A DNA stretch of 64,000 bases from Rhizoclosmatium globosum. Lineage: Eukaryota; Chytridiomycota; Chytridiomycetes; Chytridiales; Chytriomycetaceae. Both the position numbers and the translations under genes were made by a program. The stretch is from assembly GCA_002104985.1 (NCBI GenBank), contig MCGO01000075.1, forward strand, positions 62,001 through 126,000. The letters are read 5' to 3'. Below the pieces are notes generated by a model, which worked only from the letters and a program-made list of their open reading frames with translations, did no database searches and was not told the DNA's origin. Position 1 is the stretch's first letter. Every line of letters starts with the position of its first letter. Positions 25,401 to 34,303 of this stretch are shown here, one piece after another.

Positions 25401-28400
25401 ACCAGGTGCGTACTTGTACATAAGTTCTGGGTTACATTAGTTAGCTAATAAACATCATATCTTTGGTCAAATCACCAGAACCCAGAACTGCACGGATTAG
25501 GAGTCCCATTACTCTACGATTAACCTGACCTGCGAAAAAGAGAAAACATGTCATACACGTTAAAGAGAGGCGAATCATTCGAGCCACTCACCGTGGAGAA
25601 CAAAGCCAGTCGCACAACTAGTTGGCTGAACGACATTAAGACCCATGTCGACAAGAACAACCTCAGCCAAGTTTACTACCTACGTCCAATGAAAGGAGCC
25701 AACTACGTCTATATTCGAAAGTACTCGCATTTTTTCGAATACCACATCCCCGAGCCGAGCGAATCTGAAGCAATCTTCAATGCTGGAGGCCAGTTCAACG
25801 AGACGTACTTCCAAACAATGTTCAATATCTGGCAGAACGTCAACTCCACCATAGTCGAGGCAGTAACTCGTCATCTCGACAACACCCTCAAGGCATCGTT
25901 CAACAGCACCTCAAGCTCCATCTTCAACAGGATGAAGGCACTTGATACAGTTGTGGCTTTCAATCCTCAAGTATCCCTACAACAGGCTATCAGAGCATTA
26001 AAAAAGGCAGAAAAGCACTCACATGAAACAAACTATCAGTGGTTTTCCCGATTCAACGCACTCAAGCTAAAAGCGGAGGAACTCGGACAAGAGAAGAATG
26101 GGAACAGTGAATGTGGTTATGATTTGATCTACAACATTCCAGACGTATCGGATCGCAGAAACCTCCAGATGGAACTTGCAGGCATTGCCAGAGACAACTA
26201 CGAGAAATATGCAGAGGAGATTTCCATCAACATGGCCCGAGAATCCCACTGCGAAACAACCCGCATTGCGCAAGCGAAATCAGCTACAGAAATCCAACCA
26301 GACGTCACTTCCAAGATCCTTCAAACGCTTGAAAAGTTGACCATTGCAATGTCGTCCATTCAAACACCAAGAAAAGGATCGTCCGTGTCAAAGTCTTCCA
26401 GTTCCAAGAAACAAGCCCAAATCTTCATTGGGAACCTACCTGATGGAACAACGCTCGAAAACATAAAAGCATTTCTCCATCCAGCCAATGTGTCTGACGA
26501 ATCTTTCATCGGAAAATCAAAAAGATCGCCCTCCTCTTATGCTCTTGTCGTTCTTCAAGCTCCATTCTCTGTATCTGATGTTGACAGAATTGTAAAGGAG
26601 AAGAATGGAAAGGAATTGAATGGTTCTGAAATAAAGGTGGACAAGGCTGCCACGTTATCTGCTTATATCTCAGTTCCAAACTCTTTCTCAAAAATCCGAG
26701 CCTATTTAGATTCAGCATGTAGCAAATCCATGACTGGAGATTCGACTCTGTTATCCAACGTAAAGGAAGCAACTCCTATCGTTTACGAGACTGCTTCAGG
26801 GAAAACCATCCGCAGCGAAGGCATAGAGGGAGAGATGAATTTTAATGGAATAATCATCAAGGAAATTCAGCACGTTCCTGGTGCACCGGCAACTCTCATA
26901 GCCCTCATCGATCTTTTAAACAAGGGTTATGATGTCTGGTTCAACCACAAATCAAAAGCAGTAAGTATTGGACGGCTTGACAACTCAGGCCCTGGACTTC
27001 ACTCGGTGCTAAAAAGCATAGACGAAAAGGATGGAACATGGGAAATCACTTCTATCCCATCAGAACAGGCACTGGTCTCAAAAGCACTTCTCGGTGCAGG
27101 TATACCACGAGAGAAAACCATTCAGTTATGGCACTCTCGTTTCATGCATGCATCACCGGAACAAATTGTCGCAACTGCCAGTGTAGTCCATGGCCTCAAA
27201 ATCAACGGCCCGAAAACAGTCAAAGACTTCTTCTGTGAAGACTGCGTCTTGGGAAAAATGCACCAACGTCCCTACAACAACAAAAAAGACAGAGACGGAC
27301 AGATTCTTTCCCAAATTTCCATGGATGTCGGTTTTCCCGGAAAAGGAGAAGACGGAAAGACAAATCTTGGTAGAGGGGGAATCATTGGCTACTTGGGAAT
27401 CAATGTTCACAGGACTCAATTGAGGATTATGTTAAAACTGAAATCAATGCGAGGAGAGGAATTACTGGAAAAGGTCACGTGGACAAGGACTATGTTAGAA
27501 CGTCTAACGGGAGAGAAACTGTTGACAATATACTCAGATCAGGGGAGTAATTTCACCACAACGGCTTTGGCTGTTGCGTGCAAAGAACTGGGCATTACCT
27601 TGGACACTACTTGCACTGGAGCTAAAAATCAGCATGGTGAAATAGATGGGTGGTTTCGAACGGCTATGGATTCAGTGAGGGCAACTATGTCTGAAACTGG
27701 CATCCCGAGGGACTTGTGGCCAGATCTATTGGAGTGTAAAGCACACGTCTGGAACAGAACGCTACACAATGGCGAGGACTTCACTCCATACGAGTTAACA
27801 TTCAAAAAGAAACCAACAGTCTCTGATCTACGTGTTCCTGGCTGTCTCGCTTATGTATTCCAGCCTGGCGTCGGAAAGACACTTGATCGTGCAAAACGAG
27901 GACGATTCATCTCCTACGCATATGCTGACGGCCAACCAAACAGTCGCCGAGGCTACCGAATTCTCTATCCAGACAATAGCTCCGAAATAAGCAGGGACGT
28001 GTACTTCGTTGAAAATCAGTTTGACGTTGACAATCCTCTCACATCCACCGAAAAAATTCCCTTGACGCGATACAACTCTCATCACGACTCGGAGGGATGG
28101 GATCAGGACGAAGACTTTGTGGGGGATATTGTTAAAACCACTGAAAAGACAATTATTGAATTAGAAGAGATTGTAAAGGGGGAACAAAAACAACAAAAAC
28201 AAAAAGAACAAACAGAAAAAGAAAAAGAAAAAGAAAAAGAAAAAGAGGAGGAGTTGCGTTCTGAGGGCTCTTTGAGAACTGAGGGAAATGACCGTACTGA
28301 GGGCATTACAGGAATTGACGGAAGTGAGAGCTCCACAGATAACTCTTCTAATGACGACTCAGATGGGGATTATGAGCCTGAAGAAGCATTGGATAACACA

Positions 28401-31400
28401 TCACCTCCCCCCGCACGCCCCAACCGTCTTCGACGTCCTCCCAATCGACTGGCACTCTTTGCTGGTCTGGCACGTTTAGATGACTATTCAGGCTATATGA
28501 TCAATGAACCAACTTTCCTTGCCTTTGTCGCACTCAAAAGGAACTTCGCGTTCAGCACAATGGATGGTCCCCGGAGTATTAAGGAAGCATTGAAGGACGA
28601 AGAATGGAAAAAGGCGATTCAAGAAGAACTGGATCAATTCGCAGACAAGAACTCATGGGAATTGGTTGAAGCGGAAGCTGGACAACACCTGCTGTCAACC
28701 ATATGGGTCTTGAAAATCAAGGTAGACGATAAATCAGGAACAAAGAAGAAAAAGGCACGGCTAGTGGTGAATGGTTCAAAACAGTTGTCCTCAGAATATG
28801 ACAAGATATTTGCGGCAACTCCTTACCATGAATCGACAAAAATCTTTCAAGCTATATGTACTCACCTGGGTTTGAATATGTCAAAGGGTGATGTAAGAGG
28901 AGCGTACCACAACTCAGAAATTGATAAAATCATTCACGTTCGTATTCCTCAAGGGATGAAGCTCAACGAGGAAGACAAAGGAAAAGTCTTGCGAGCGCTG
29001 AAAGGAATCTACGGACTTAAACAAGGAGCTTACTTATGGGAATGCCTAAGGAACGAATTTCTTGAAGAATTTGGATTCGTCGAATGCCCAGGAGCTCCGT
29101 GCCTCTTCATGGCTATCTCAAAAAAGACTGGAGGTGTAATGTACACACTGTGGCACTCCGACGACGGAAAAGTTGGGGCACAATTCAAAGAGGACGGAAT
29201 AGACTTCTGGAAGTGGCTTGAAACGAAGGTGGAAGTAAGGTGGGAAGAAGGTATCGGAATGTGGGCAGGAATCAACAGCGAGTACTTTGACGGGTACTCC
29301 ACTATGGATCAAATTGCCTACATACAAGGTATTCTGGACGAATTTCTTGAAACTAAATCATTCCCATCCGGTGCACCTATCTCCCGTTCAAGTCCTTGGA
29401 ACCAAAAATTCGATGAAACATTTGACACTGATCAACCCACTCCAAGCGACGAGACTGCGCTATTCGAGGGGAGATGGCTACGTCTGCTCGGCCTACTACG
29501 ATTTGCTTGTCTCACGCGAGCGGATATAATCGAGACACTTGGTCGCTTATGCTCATACTCTAATAACCCACACCGAATTCATTGGGAAGCTGCCCAACAT
29601 CTGCTGGAATACCTCAACGGTTCGAACAATACAAAACTTTACTTCAGAGCCGGAACGAACATGATTCTTGAGGTATATAGCGACGCCAACCTTGCAGGAA
29701 ACAAAGTGACGCGAAAATCAACAACTGGAAACGTCATGATGCTCGCAGGAGCTGCAATCGCACCTATCTCCAAAGCACAACAAATTGTCACGGATTCAAC
29801 AGTTGCGTCAGAAACCGTTGCCCTCGCAAGCGCAGCAAAGTTGGCGGAATGGGGTCGTGGTGTTTTGGACTGGCTTGGTTTCGCACAACCTAAGGCCACA
29901 GTGGTGCATTGCGACAACGCTGGAGCTGTTCGGAACTCTCAGGAAGGCGCCGACAGACACAAAACAAAACACATGGATATCAAGTATATGCTCCTTCGTT
30001 GCATGGTCAAGCGAGGAATCATCGAGGTCCGGAAGATAAATACTCTTGACAATATTGCCCATGTCATGACAAAGGGCCTTGGAAAGAATAAGCACGGGGA
30101 ATTCACTAAGGCCATGGGCTTATTCAAGGGGAGCGTGGACTTTATGGAATACAAACCTAAAGTTCGGAATGAACAAGCCCAGTCGGCAAGAACCGGAAGG
30201 TCGGGAAGGAAAGGGGAGATTGCCTGGTGATTTGACCACCATCATATCTTTGGTCAAATCACCAGGTGCGTACTTGTACATAAGTTCTGGGTTACATTAG
30301 TTAGCTAATAAACATCATATCTTTGGTCAAATCACCAGAACCCAGAACTGCACGATTATTGCCAAGTTGATTTATTTGAGTTGTATGACCAGACCAGACC
30401 TCATATGCGCTGTGAACACTCTGGCTCAGTTTCAACGTTCCTCCACCACTCAGCATGACTATGATGCGCTGATTCGAGTTTTACGCTATCTTCGTAGAAC
30501 TTATGATTGGGGAATTCTTTTCAAGGCAAGTGCTTCTGGTGACCTCACTGTCTACTCTTCTGAAGAGTCTCGAGTAAGGACTGACCGACCACTTGATATG
30601 GAACTGCCAGAAGGATTGGCTCCACATGCTGCTGCTGATTCAAGTTTTGCACAAGAGACTGATCGTAAGTCTCGCTCTGCATATGTGATGATGGCTTTCG
30701 GAGGTCCAGTTGCCTGGTACTCCAAGAAGCAGCCAACTACTGCTTTGTCTTCTACTGAATCCGAGCTCTATGCCCTCGTTGAAGCAGTTAAAGAAGCTCT
30801 TTGGATGCGTCTATTCTTGCAAGAACTTGGTTTCAAGTTGCCTGGTTCTACAGTAATTGATCAAGACAATCAGTCTACAATTGCTATTGCATCCAACCCC
30901 ATCAACCATGCCCGTGTTAAACACATGGAGGTCAAGGCTCATTTTGTACGTGAACATATTGAAAACAGCAATGTTTCTCTGGTTTACTGCCCCACTGAGT
31001 TGATGGTTGCTGATGTACTTACTAAGGCTCTGCCTGCTCCCCAACACTACAGGTTATGTGGTATGATGGGAATGTGTAAGTTATCTGATGTTGACCCTGA
31101 TTATAAGTTTAAAGCACTTAGAGTCAGATACACAAGGTTTAGTGATTAAATAAACATTTATGAAGTGCTTCTGTGTCTCCAGTATAGTCTCGTCACAGGG
31201 GGGGCGCGTGTCACGCGCGTGCCGGCACCTCTGGGCTTATTATACGCACTCAATCTAGTCCGACACTCTTATCACTTCACACGTGACTGCAACCTACCCT
31301 GTCGTCACAGGGGGGTGTTACGACGGAGAAGTCTTCTCCGAGTGATCTGTCGACAGGTTAGTCCGCACCCACTCCCTCACCATTCCACTACAGAACCGAC

Positions 31401-32682
31401 TAACTTACCCAAGCAGGAGGTACGTAGTTGGAAGTGTGATAAGCGACATCAAGGTGAGCGTGTCGGGGTTGCGTGGAGATTCCGGACCGGGACTGAACAG
31501 AATCCGCTTCCGACCACTCCTGTCCGTCCGTGGATTGCACACGTGATCCCGTTCTTCGCTTTTTCACAACAAACACTTCCAGTGCCTGCCACACAAGTCG
31601 CCCGTCCTAACAATTCCTAGCCGAGTACGCAATTATAAACAATAACAAGCAAGAAACGAGAAAGTACCTGACGCTCACGAAATATTTGGCTCACAAGACC
31701 GGGATGATTATGCATTGATGGGAGTGAGCTAACCTCGTTTGCCAACTGTGAATGCAGATGCTCCTCCGACTCAGACTGACTTTGAAGTGTGTTTAATTCG
31801 ACGCTTTGGGGGCAAAGGGGGACAAGGGAGGAAAGGTGATCTCGTAGAAGAGTCTGGAGAGGCGAAAAGCATTAGATCAAAAGACAAGAGGCCTTTATAG
31901 ATACCATTTTCTCTCTATGCTCGTTAAATAAATAGTTTGATATTATTGTTAGAGCTTTTAGGAGTTCATCGGCAGCTGTACACTTTGAGAGCAGGTGGTG
32001 TCTTTGCAACAACCAGTCTAACCAAAGTGTAGCAATGGTTCCTCGTACCACTCGGTCAGCTCCATGCAAGGACTCAATCGCTTGAATGACGTTAACAAAT
32101 GTCTGACAAAGTCGAATGACTGGCTCCGAATGTGGCTTGAGACTTGGAATTAAAAGCAAATCATGTTCCATAGATGTAGAATGAGCCAAATACTCATTTT
32201 CAATGGGTTTAACAAAATAATCTGGTTCATGGGTGGGGAGTTGGTTGGGTAGTGCCGTAAAATGATTGACAGGTGCAGGAGGATGAGGATAGTACTGCCA
32301 GTGGTAAGCAGGGTAATAAGGATATGCATATGGATGATATGTAGGGGCAGTATGGTGATGCTGGTTTGTTCGGAGGATCGAGTTTTCTTCCTCCAACTGT
32401 CTAATTCGTTCTAATAGAGCCGCCTCCCGTGAAGTCGGAGCAGATTCACCCCCTCCCACAATCTTTGCCACGGTAGCTTCGAGTTCGCGGACCCGGGCCT
32501 CCCTTCTGGTGTCAGGTGAACGGTTGGCTGAGTAAACATTTAATTCAAGGATCTCACATTACTCACCTTTGCCGATATAAGCGCTGGGCCTTCCGGTTCT
32601 GGGCGGCTCTGATGGCAGCTCGATCGGTATCTTTCTTGTCTTCTTTATCATCTGAGGAGGAGTCTTGGGCTCTCGGTGTCAT
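19464..32682 (-). CDS. bZIP-family protein, array member 5, split by a nested retrotransposon
   Basis: Exons 1-3 lie right of the insertion (32682-32567, 32505-31905, 31853-31668). Exon 4 is split, with four bases at 31616-31613 and the rest at 19663-19464 (stop TAA). Without the insertion it codes for 368 aa: basic region AQNRKAQRLYRQR, zipper RREARVRELEATV and EAALLERIRQLEEEN, Tyr/Pro/His-rich middle, repeat 1 (LIPSLKPHSEPVIRLC ... HLLSKCTAADELLKAL) and repeat 2 (ending LQIQALLMCSPCDRIEMER). The 12-kb element sits four bases inside exon 4, so the intron would now be about 12 kb. The LTR end plus the duplicated target recreate a CAG acceptor before GAATTAC (19668-19667). Whether it is still expressed is unknown. 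Confidence 0.8.
19669..19965 (+). repeat. Left LTR of the outer copia element
   Basis: 297 bp, TG...CA ends, matches 31316-31612 with about four substitutions. Gag ATG at 19980 follows 14 nt after it. Confidence 0.95.
19980..31149 (+). CDS. Outer copia gag-pol polyprotein, five exons, one internal TGA, split by the inner element
   Basis: Exons 19980-20549, 20639-21052, 21114-23463, 23528-23611 and 23668-25273 plus 30360-31149 give one 1938-codon frame once four GT-AG introns and the inner element are removed. Gag occupies about residues 1-400 and has no obvious CCHC knuckle. Protease: LIDSGASLIM. Zinc-binding pre-integrase: WHQVLAHCN...CPAC. Integrase: YEDLYPIGFR, GGDRGELD and VERPLG. Reverse transcriptase: SQLDIKTAFLYGDL and ILFYVDDILIAC, both intact. 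RNase H: ADSSFA, STESELYALVEA, KHMEVKAHF. Defects: TGA at 22626-22628 inside the integrase, and the inner insertion before the RNase H part. Acidic Ser/Asp-rich linkers lie between gag and protease and between integrase and RT. Confidence 0.88.
20550..20638 (+). other. Intron 1 in outer copia gag
   Basis: 89 nt, GTGAGTG...CTAAT...CACACAG, phase 0. Length is not a multiple of three and the intron contains stops, so gag-pol needs splicing. Confidence 0.85.
21053..21113 (+). other. Intron 2 in outer copia gag
   Basis: 61 nt, GTAAGTC...TTACTAAC...CCATAG, phase 0, with a perfect branch-site match. Confidence 0.88.
23464..23527 (+). other. Intron 3 in outer copia pol (after integrase)
   Basis: 64 nt, GTGAATAG...ATCTTTAG, phase 1. 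It removes an in-frame TAG and joins GAA-G to AT-GAT. Confidence 0.8.
23612..23667 (+). other. Intron 4 in outer copia pol (before reverse transcriptase)
   Basis: 56 nt, GTTAGTATT...TTCCTATAG, phase 1. Frames on both sides are open and acidic/basic-rich. Confidence 0.82.
25274..25494 (+). repeat. Left LTR of the inner copia element
   Basis: 221 bp. Contains a perfect 16-bp inverted repeat (25363-25378 with 25391-25406, 12-nt loop) and a 26-bp direct repeat (25380-25405 and 25453-25478). Confidence 0.93.
25548..30230 (+). CDS. Inner copia gag-pol polyprotein with RRM-like domain
   Basis: 1560 aa, uninterrupted. Gag about 1-280. RRM-like fold at about 291-367 (IFIGNLP as RNP2, SYALVVL as RNP1, ending GSEIKVDKA) where a CCHC knuckle is expected. 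Protease with DSACSKSM (Asp388) rather than DSGA. Pre-integrase WHSRFMH...CEDC. Integrase catalytic residues Asp593 (SMDVGF), Asp664 (YSDQGSNF) and Glu698 (HGEIDGWF). A Lys/Glu-rich linker of about 40 residues. Reverse transcriptase with KGDVRGAY (Asp1115) and HSDDG (1205-1206) in place of YVDD. RNase H YSDANLAGN, SETVALASAAK, HCDNAGAV, TKHMDIKY. The last 32 residues are encoded by the 3' LTR. Coding capacity looks complete. Confidence 0.93.
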   Translation: MSYTLKRGESFEPLTVENKASRTTSWLNDIKTHVDKNNLSQVYYLRPMKGANYVYIRKYSHFFEYHIPEPSESEAIFNAGGQFNETYFQTMFNIWQNVNSTIVEAVTRHLDNTLKASFNSTSSSIFNRMKALDTVVAFNPQVSLQQAIRALKKAEKHSHETNYQWFSRFNALKLKAEELGQEKNGNSECGYDLIYNIPDVSDRRNLQMELAGIARDNYEKYAEEISINMARESHCETTRIAQAKSATEIQPDVTSKILQTLEKLTIAMSSIQTPRKGSSVSKSSSSKKQAQIFIGNLPDGTTLENIKAFLHPANVSDESFIGKSKRSPSSYALVVLQAPFSVSDVDRIVKEKNGKELNGSEIKVDKAATLSAYISVPNSFSKIRAYLDSACSKSMTGDSTLLSNVKEATPIVYETASGKTIRSEGIEGEMNFNGIIIKEIQHVPGAPATLIALIDLLNKGYDVWFNHKSKAVSIGRLDNSGPGLHSVLKSIDEKDGTWEITSIPSEQALVSKALLGAGIPREKTIQLWHSRFMHASPEQIVATASVVHGLKINGPKTVKDFFCEDCVLGKMHQRPYNNKKDRDGQILSQISMDVGFPGKGEDGKTNLGRGGIIGYLGINVHRTQLRIMLKLKSMRGEELLEKVTWTRTMLERLTGEKLLTIYSDQGSNFTTTALAVACKELGITLDTTCTGAKNQHGEIDGWFRTAMDSVRATMSETGIPRDLWPDLLECKAHVWNRTLHNGEDFTPYELTFKKKPTVSDLRVPGCLAYVFQPGVGKTLDRAKRGRFISYAYADGQPNSRRGYRILYPDNSSEISRDVYFVENQFDVDNPLTSTEKIPLTRYNSHHDSEGWDQDEDFVGDIVKTTEKTIIELEEIVKGEQKQQKQKEQTEKEKEKEKEKEEELRSEGSLRTEGNDRTEGITGIDGSESSTDNSSNDDSDGDYEPEEALDNTSPPPARPNRLRRPPNRLALFAGLARLDDYSGYMINEPTFLAFVALKRNFAFSTMDGPRSIKEALKDEEWKKAIQEELDQFADKNSWELVEAEAGQHLLSTIWVLKIKVDDKSGTKKKKARLVVNGSKQLSSEYDKIFAATPYHESTKIFQAICTHLGLNMSKGDVRGAYHNSEIDKIIHVRIPQGMKLNEEDKGKVLRALKGIYGLKQGAYLWECLRNEFLEEFGFVECPGAPCLFMAISKKTGGVMYTLWHSDDGKVGAQFKEDGIDFWKWLETKVEVRWEEGIGMWAGINSEYFDGYSTMDQIAYIQGILDEFLETKSFPSGAPISRSSPWNQKFDETFDTDQPTPSDETALFEGRWLRLLGLLRFACLTRADIIETLGRLCSYSNNPHRIHWEAAQHLLEYLNGSNNTKLYFRAGTNMILEVYSDANLAGNKVTRKSTTGNVMMLAGAAIAPISKAQQIVTDSTVASETVALASAAKLAEWGRGVLDWLGFAQPKATVVHCDNAGAVRNSQEGADRHKTKHMDIKYMLLRCMVKRGIIEVRKINTLDNIAHVMTKGLGKNKHGEFTKAMGLFKGSVDFMEYKPKVRNEQAQSARTGRSGRKGEIAW
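30134..30354 (+). repeat. Right LTR of the inner copia element
   Basis: 221 bp, near-identical to 25274-25494. The gag-pol frame runs 97 bases into it before stopping at 30230. The hairpin arms are at 30223-30238 and 30251-30266. Confidence 0.93.
31316..31612 (+). repeat. Right LTR of the outer copia element
   Basis: 297 bp, preceded by the purine tract at about 31308-31315 and followed by the ATTCC target repeat. Confidence 0.95.
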
Positions 32683-32874
32683 ACTGTGGTCACCCAAGCA
32701 CTTTTCACCGACTTTTACCCGAGATCGATTTCCAACGAAGTATATCAAAATTTGATTCATTGGGTATTCCCAAAGTATACATTTTATTCGTTTAATACAA
32801 ACACTGAGAAAAACGACTTCCAAGTCAAAGTATACTTTATCAACGGATTACCCCATTGGCTCATAAATAGATAA

Positions 32875-34220
32875 TTAAATCTCCAGTGCGTCCAACGCAT
32901 TCACTATTGTTTCCACATCTCTGCTCGATTCTTTTCGAGATCGATCAAATATCTTCTCAACTTCAATCCGATCCTGCGACAAACAAAGAAGCAAAATCTG
33001 GATTTGTAAACTCGCCACATGTAGATTTCTGGATTGAAGTAGGCGAGAAGAGCGCGATAAAGTCCGTGATTCTGTCAATAGAAACTAAAAAAGCATTAGA
33101 GATGAATTTCTCGTCTCTGACACAAAGCGTGGCAAACCTTGGTTTCGCAAAACAGTTCTTGAACAAGAGTAATATGGCTTTGTATGGAATCAAGTTTGGA
33201 ACACTCGTTTTCATATCGACTCCATGAATCAGTCTCAAGAGATTCATCGATCACTACAGCTAAAAACGTTGACGCACTTCCTGCTTTACGACGGTTAAAT
33301 GCTTTCGAGGCTTCAACGAGCTGAGTTTGAACAAGAATCTACTCGAATTAGTTGGACATCATGTTTGTTAGTTTTACGTGAACCCTCACCATTGATTCGC
33401 GATTATCTTCGAACATATGATCCGAAATCGCGACTATGGCCTTCATCCTTTCGGCATTCGTGGCACAAGAAGTCAAGACTCGAAACTTTTGTACCGACAC
33501 GTCCAACCACATTGAGCACACCTTTGACATGAAATCGTCCTCCAAACTCTTTGGTGAATTCACCATGCGACAGATATCTTCAAATAGCCTGCAAAATCGG
33601 TGTACAGTCGATGAGCAATTCTTGAGACTCGGTAACTCCTGCAAAACACGTTCAATGGCAGTTGATTCAAAAGGCGGATTATTCGATTCAATGGACTCGC
33701 AGGTTGTCATATCAGTCAGGTGTGATTCGTCACCCAAGTGTTGTGGTGCAAAATGAGGGTTACTCGGCGATTGACAAAAAGGAGCATGTGACGGCGGTAT
33801 TGCGTGATTATAGCCTTGTTCATAGTATGAGTGATAATACGAGTATGAGTAAGGATGGTATCCGTGCATAGGATACATAGTATATGTTGGGTGATAAGGT
33901 TGGGAGGCAGTGGCTTTCAGCGCTCTGTTTTCGGTTTCCAAGATCTCAATCCTCCTCATAAGCTCAGCCTCTCTTGGTGTTACGGCATCGCTCTCTTCGG
34001 TTGCAGCCAGTCGCGCAACAGTGGCTTCGAGTTCACGGATCCGAGCCTCTTTTCTGGAAAGTAATTGTGTGAGTCATAAGGGATTGGTAAGCTTCGGAGA
34101 CTGTTACCTTTGGCGGTACAATCGCTGGGCTTTTCGATTCTGAGCGGAACGAATTGCGGCTTTCTCGTCATCGTCATCGTCCTTGTACGAGACCACAGCA
34201 TCGGTTCTTTTTGGAGGCAT
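32875..34220 (-). CDS. bZIP-family protein, array member 6
   Basis: Exons 34220-34108, 34053-33390, 33320-33138 and 33084-32875; 389 aa. MPPKRTD start, an acidic run (DDDDDE), basic region AQNRKAQRLYRQR, zipper KEARIRELEATVARL and EAELMRRIEILETENRAL, then a Tyr/His/Pro-rich middle. Repeat 1: VLQELPSLKNCSSTVHRF ... KFRVLTSCATNAERMKA. Repeat 2: KLDSIQSHITLVQELF ... LQIQILLLCLSQDRIEVEK. The exon 1 donor splits the basic region exactly as in members 3, 4 and 5. All phases consistent. Confidence 0.87.
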
Positions 34221-34303
34221 TTTTGTTGAAGAATGCTTTTCTCTCGTAAGCTTTTTTATTGGGCATAACGTTAACAGCAAGCAGACACATAATAATCTAG
34301 AAA

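Larger units (their letters stand above)
25274..30354 (+). mobile_element. Inner copia LTR retrotransposon, apparently intact, with RRM-like domain
   Basis: 5081 bp, inserted in the pol of the outer element between RT and RNase H. Target repeat ATTAT at 25269-25273 and 30355-30359. The 221-bp LTRs begin CGTGGAC and end CTGCACG and differ at one position that I can see (25327 T versus 30187 C), implying a young insertion. Single open gag-pol of 1560 codons; purine tract TTCAAGGGGAG before the right LTR. Same orientation as its host element. Confidence 0.95.
19669..31612 (+). mobile_element. Outer Ty1/copia LTR retrotransposon, intron-bearing, host of a second element
   Basis: Flanked by the 5-bp target duplication ATTCC (19664-19668 and 31613-31617). 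The 297-bp LTRs start TGTTACGACGG and end CGTCCTAACA; I count four differences between them (for example 19858/31499). The net element length without the inner insertion is about 6.86 kb. Domain order protease, integrase, reverse transcriptase, RNase H identifies it as copia-type. A G-rich polypurine tract (ACAGGGGGG) abuts the right LTR. Confidence 0.95.

Noticed and set aside
28185..28260. Lys/Glu codon run in the inner element as a microsatellite feature
   Set aside because: Real AAAGAA repeat, but it simply encodes the flexible integrase-RT linker.
31165..31620. ORF covering the right outer LTR
   Set aside because: Chance open frame in the LTR; no protein features, and it spans the 3' untranslated part and the LTR.
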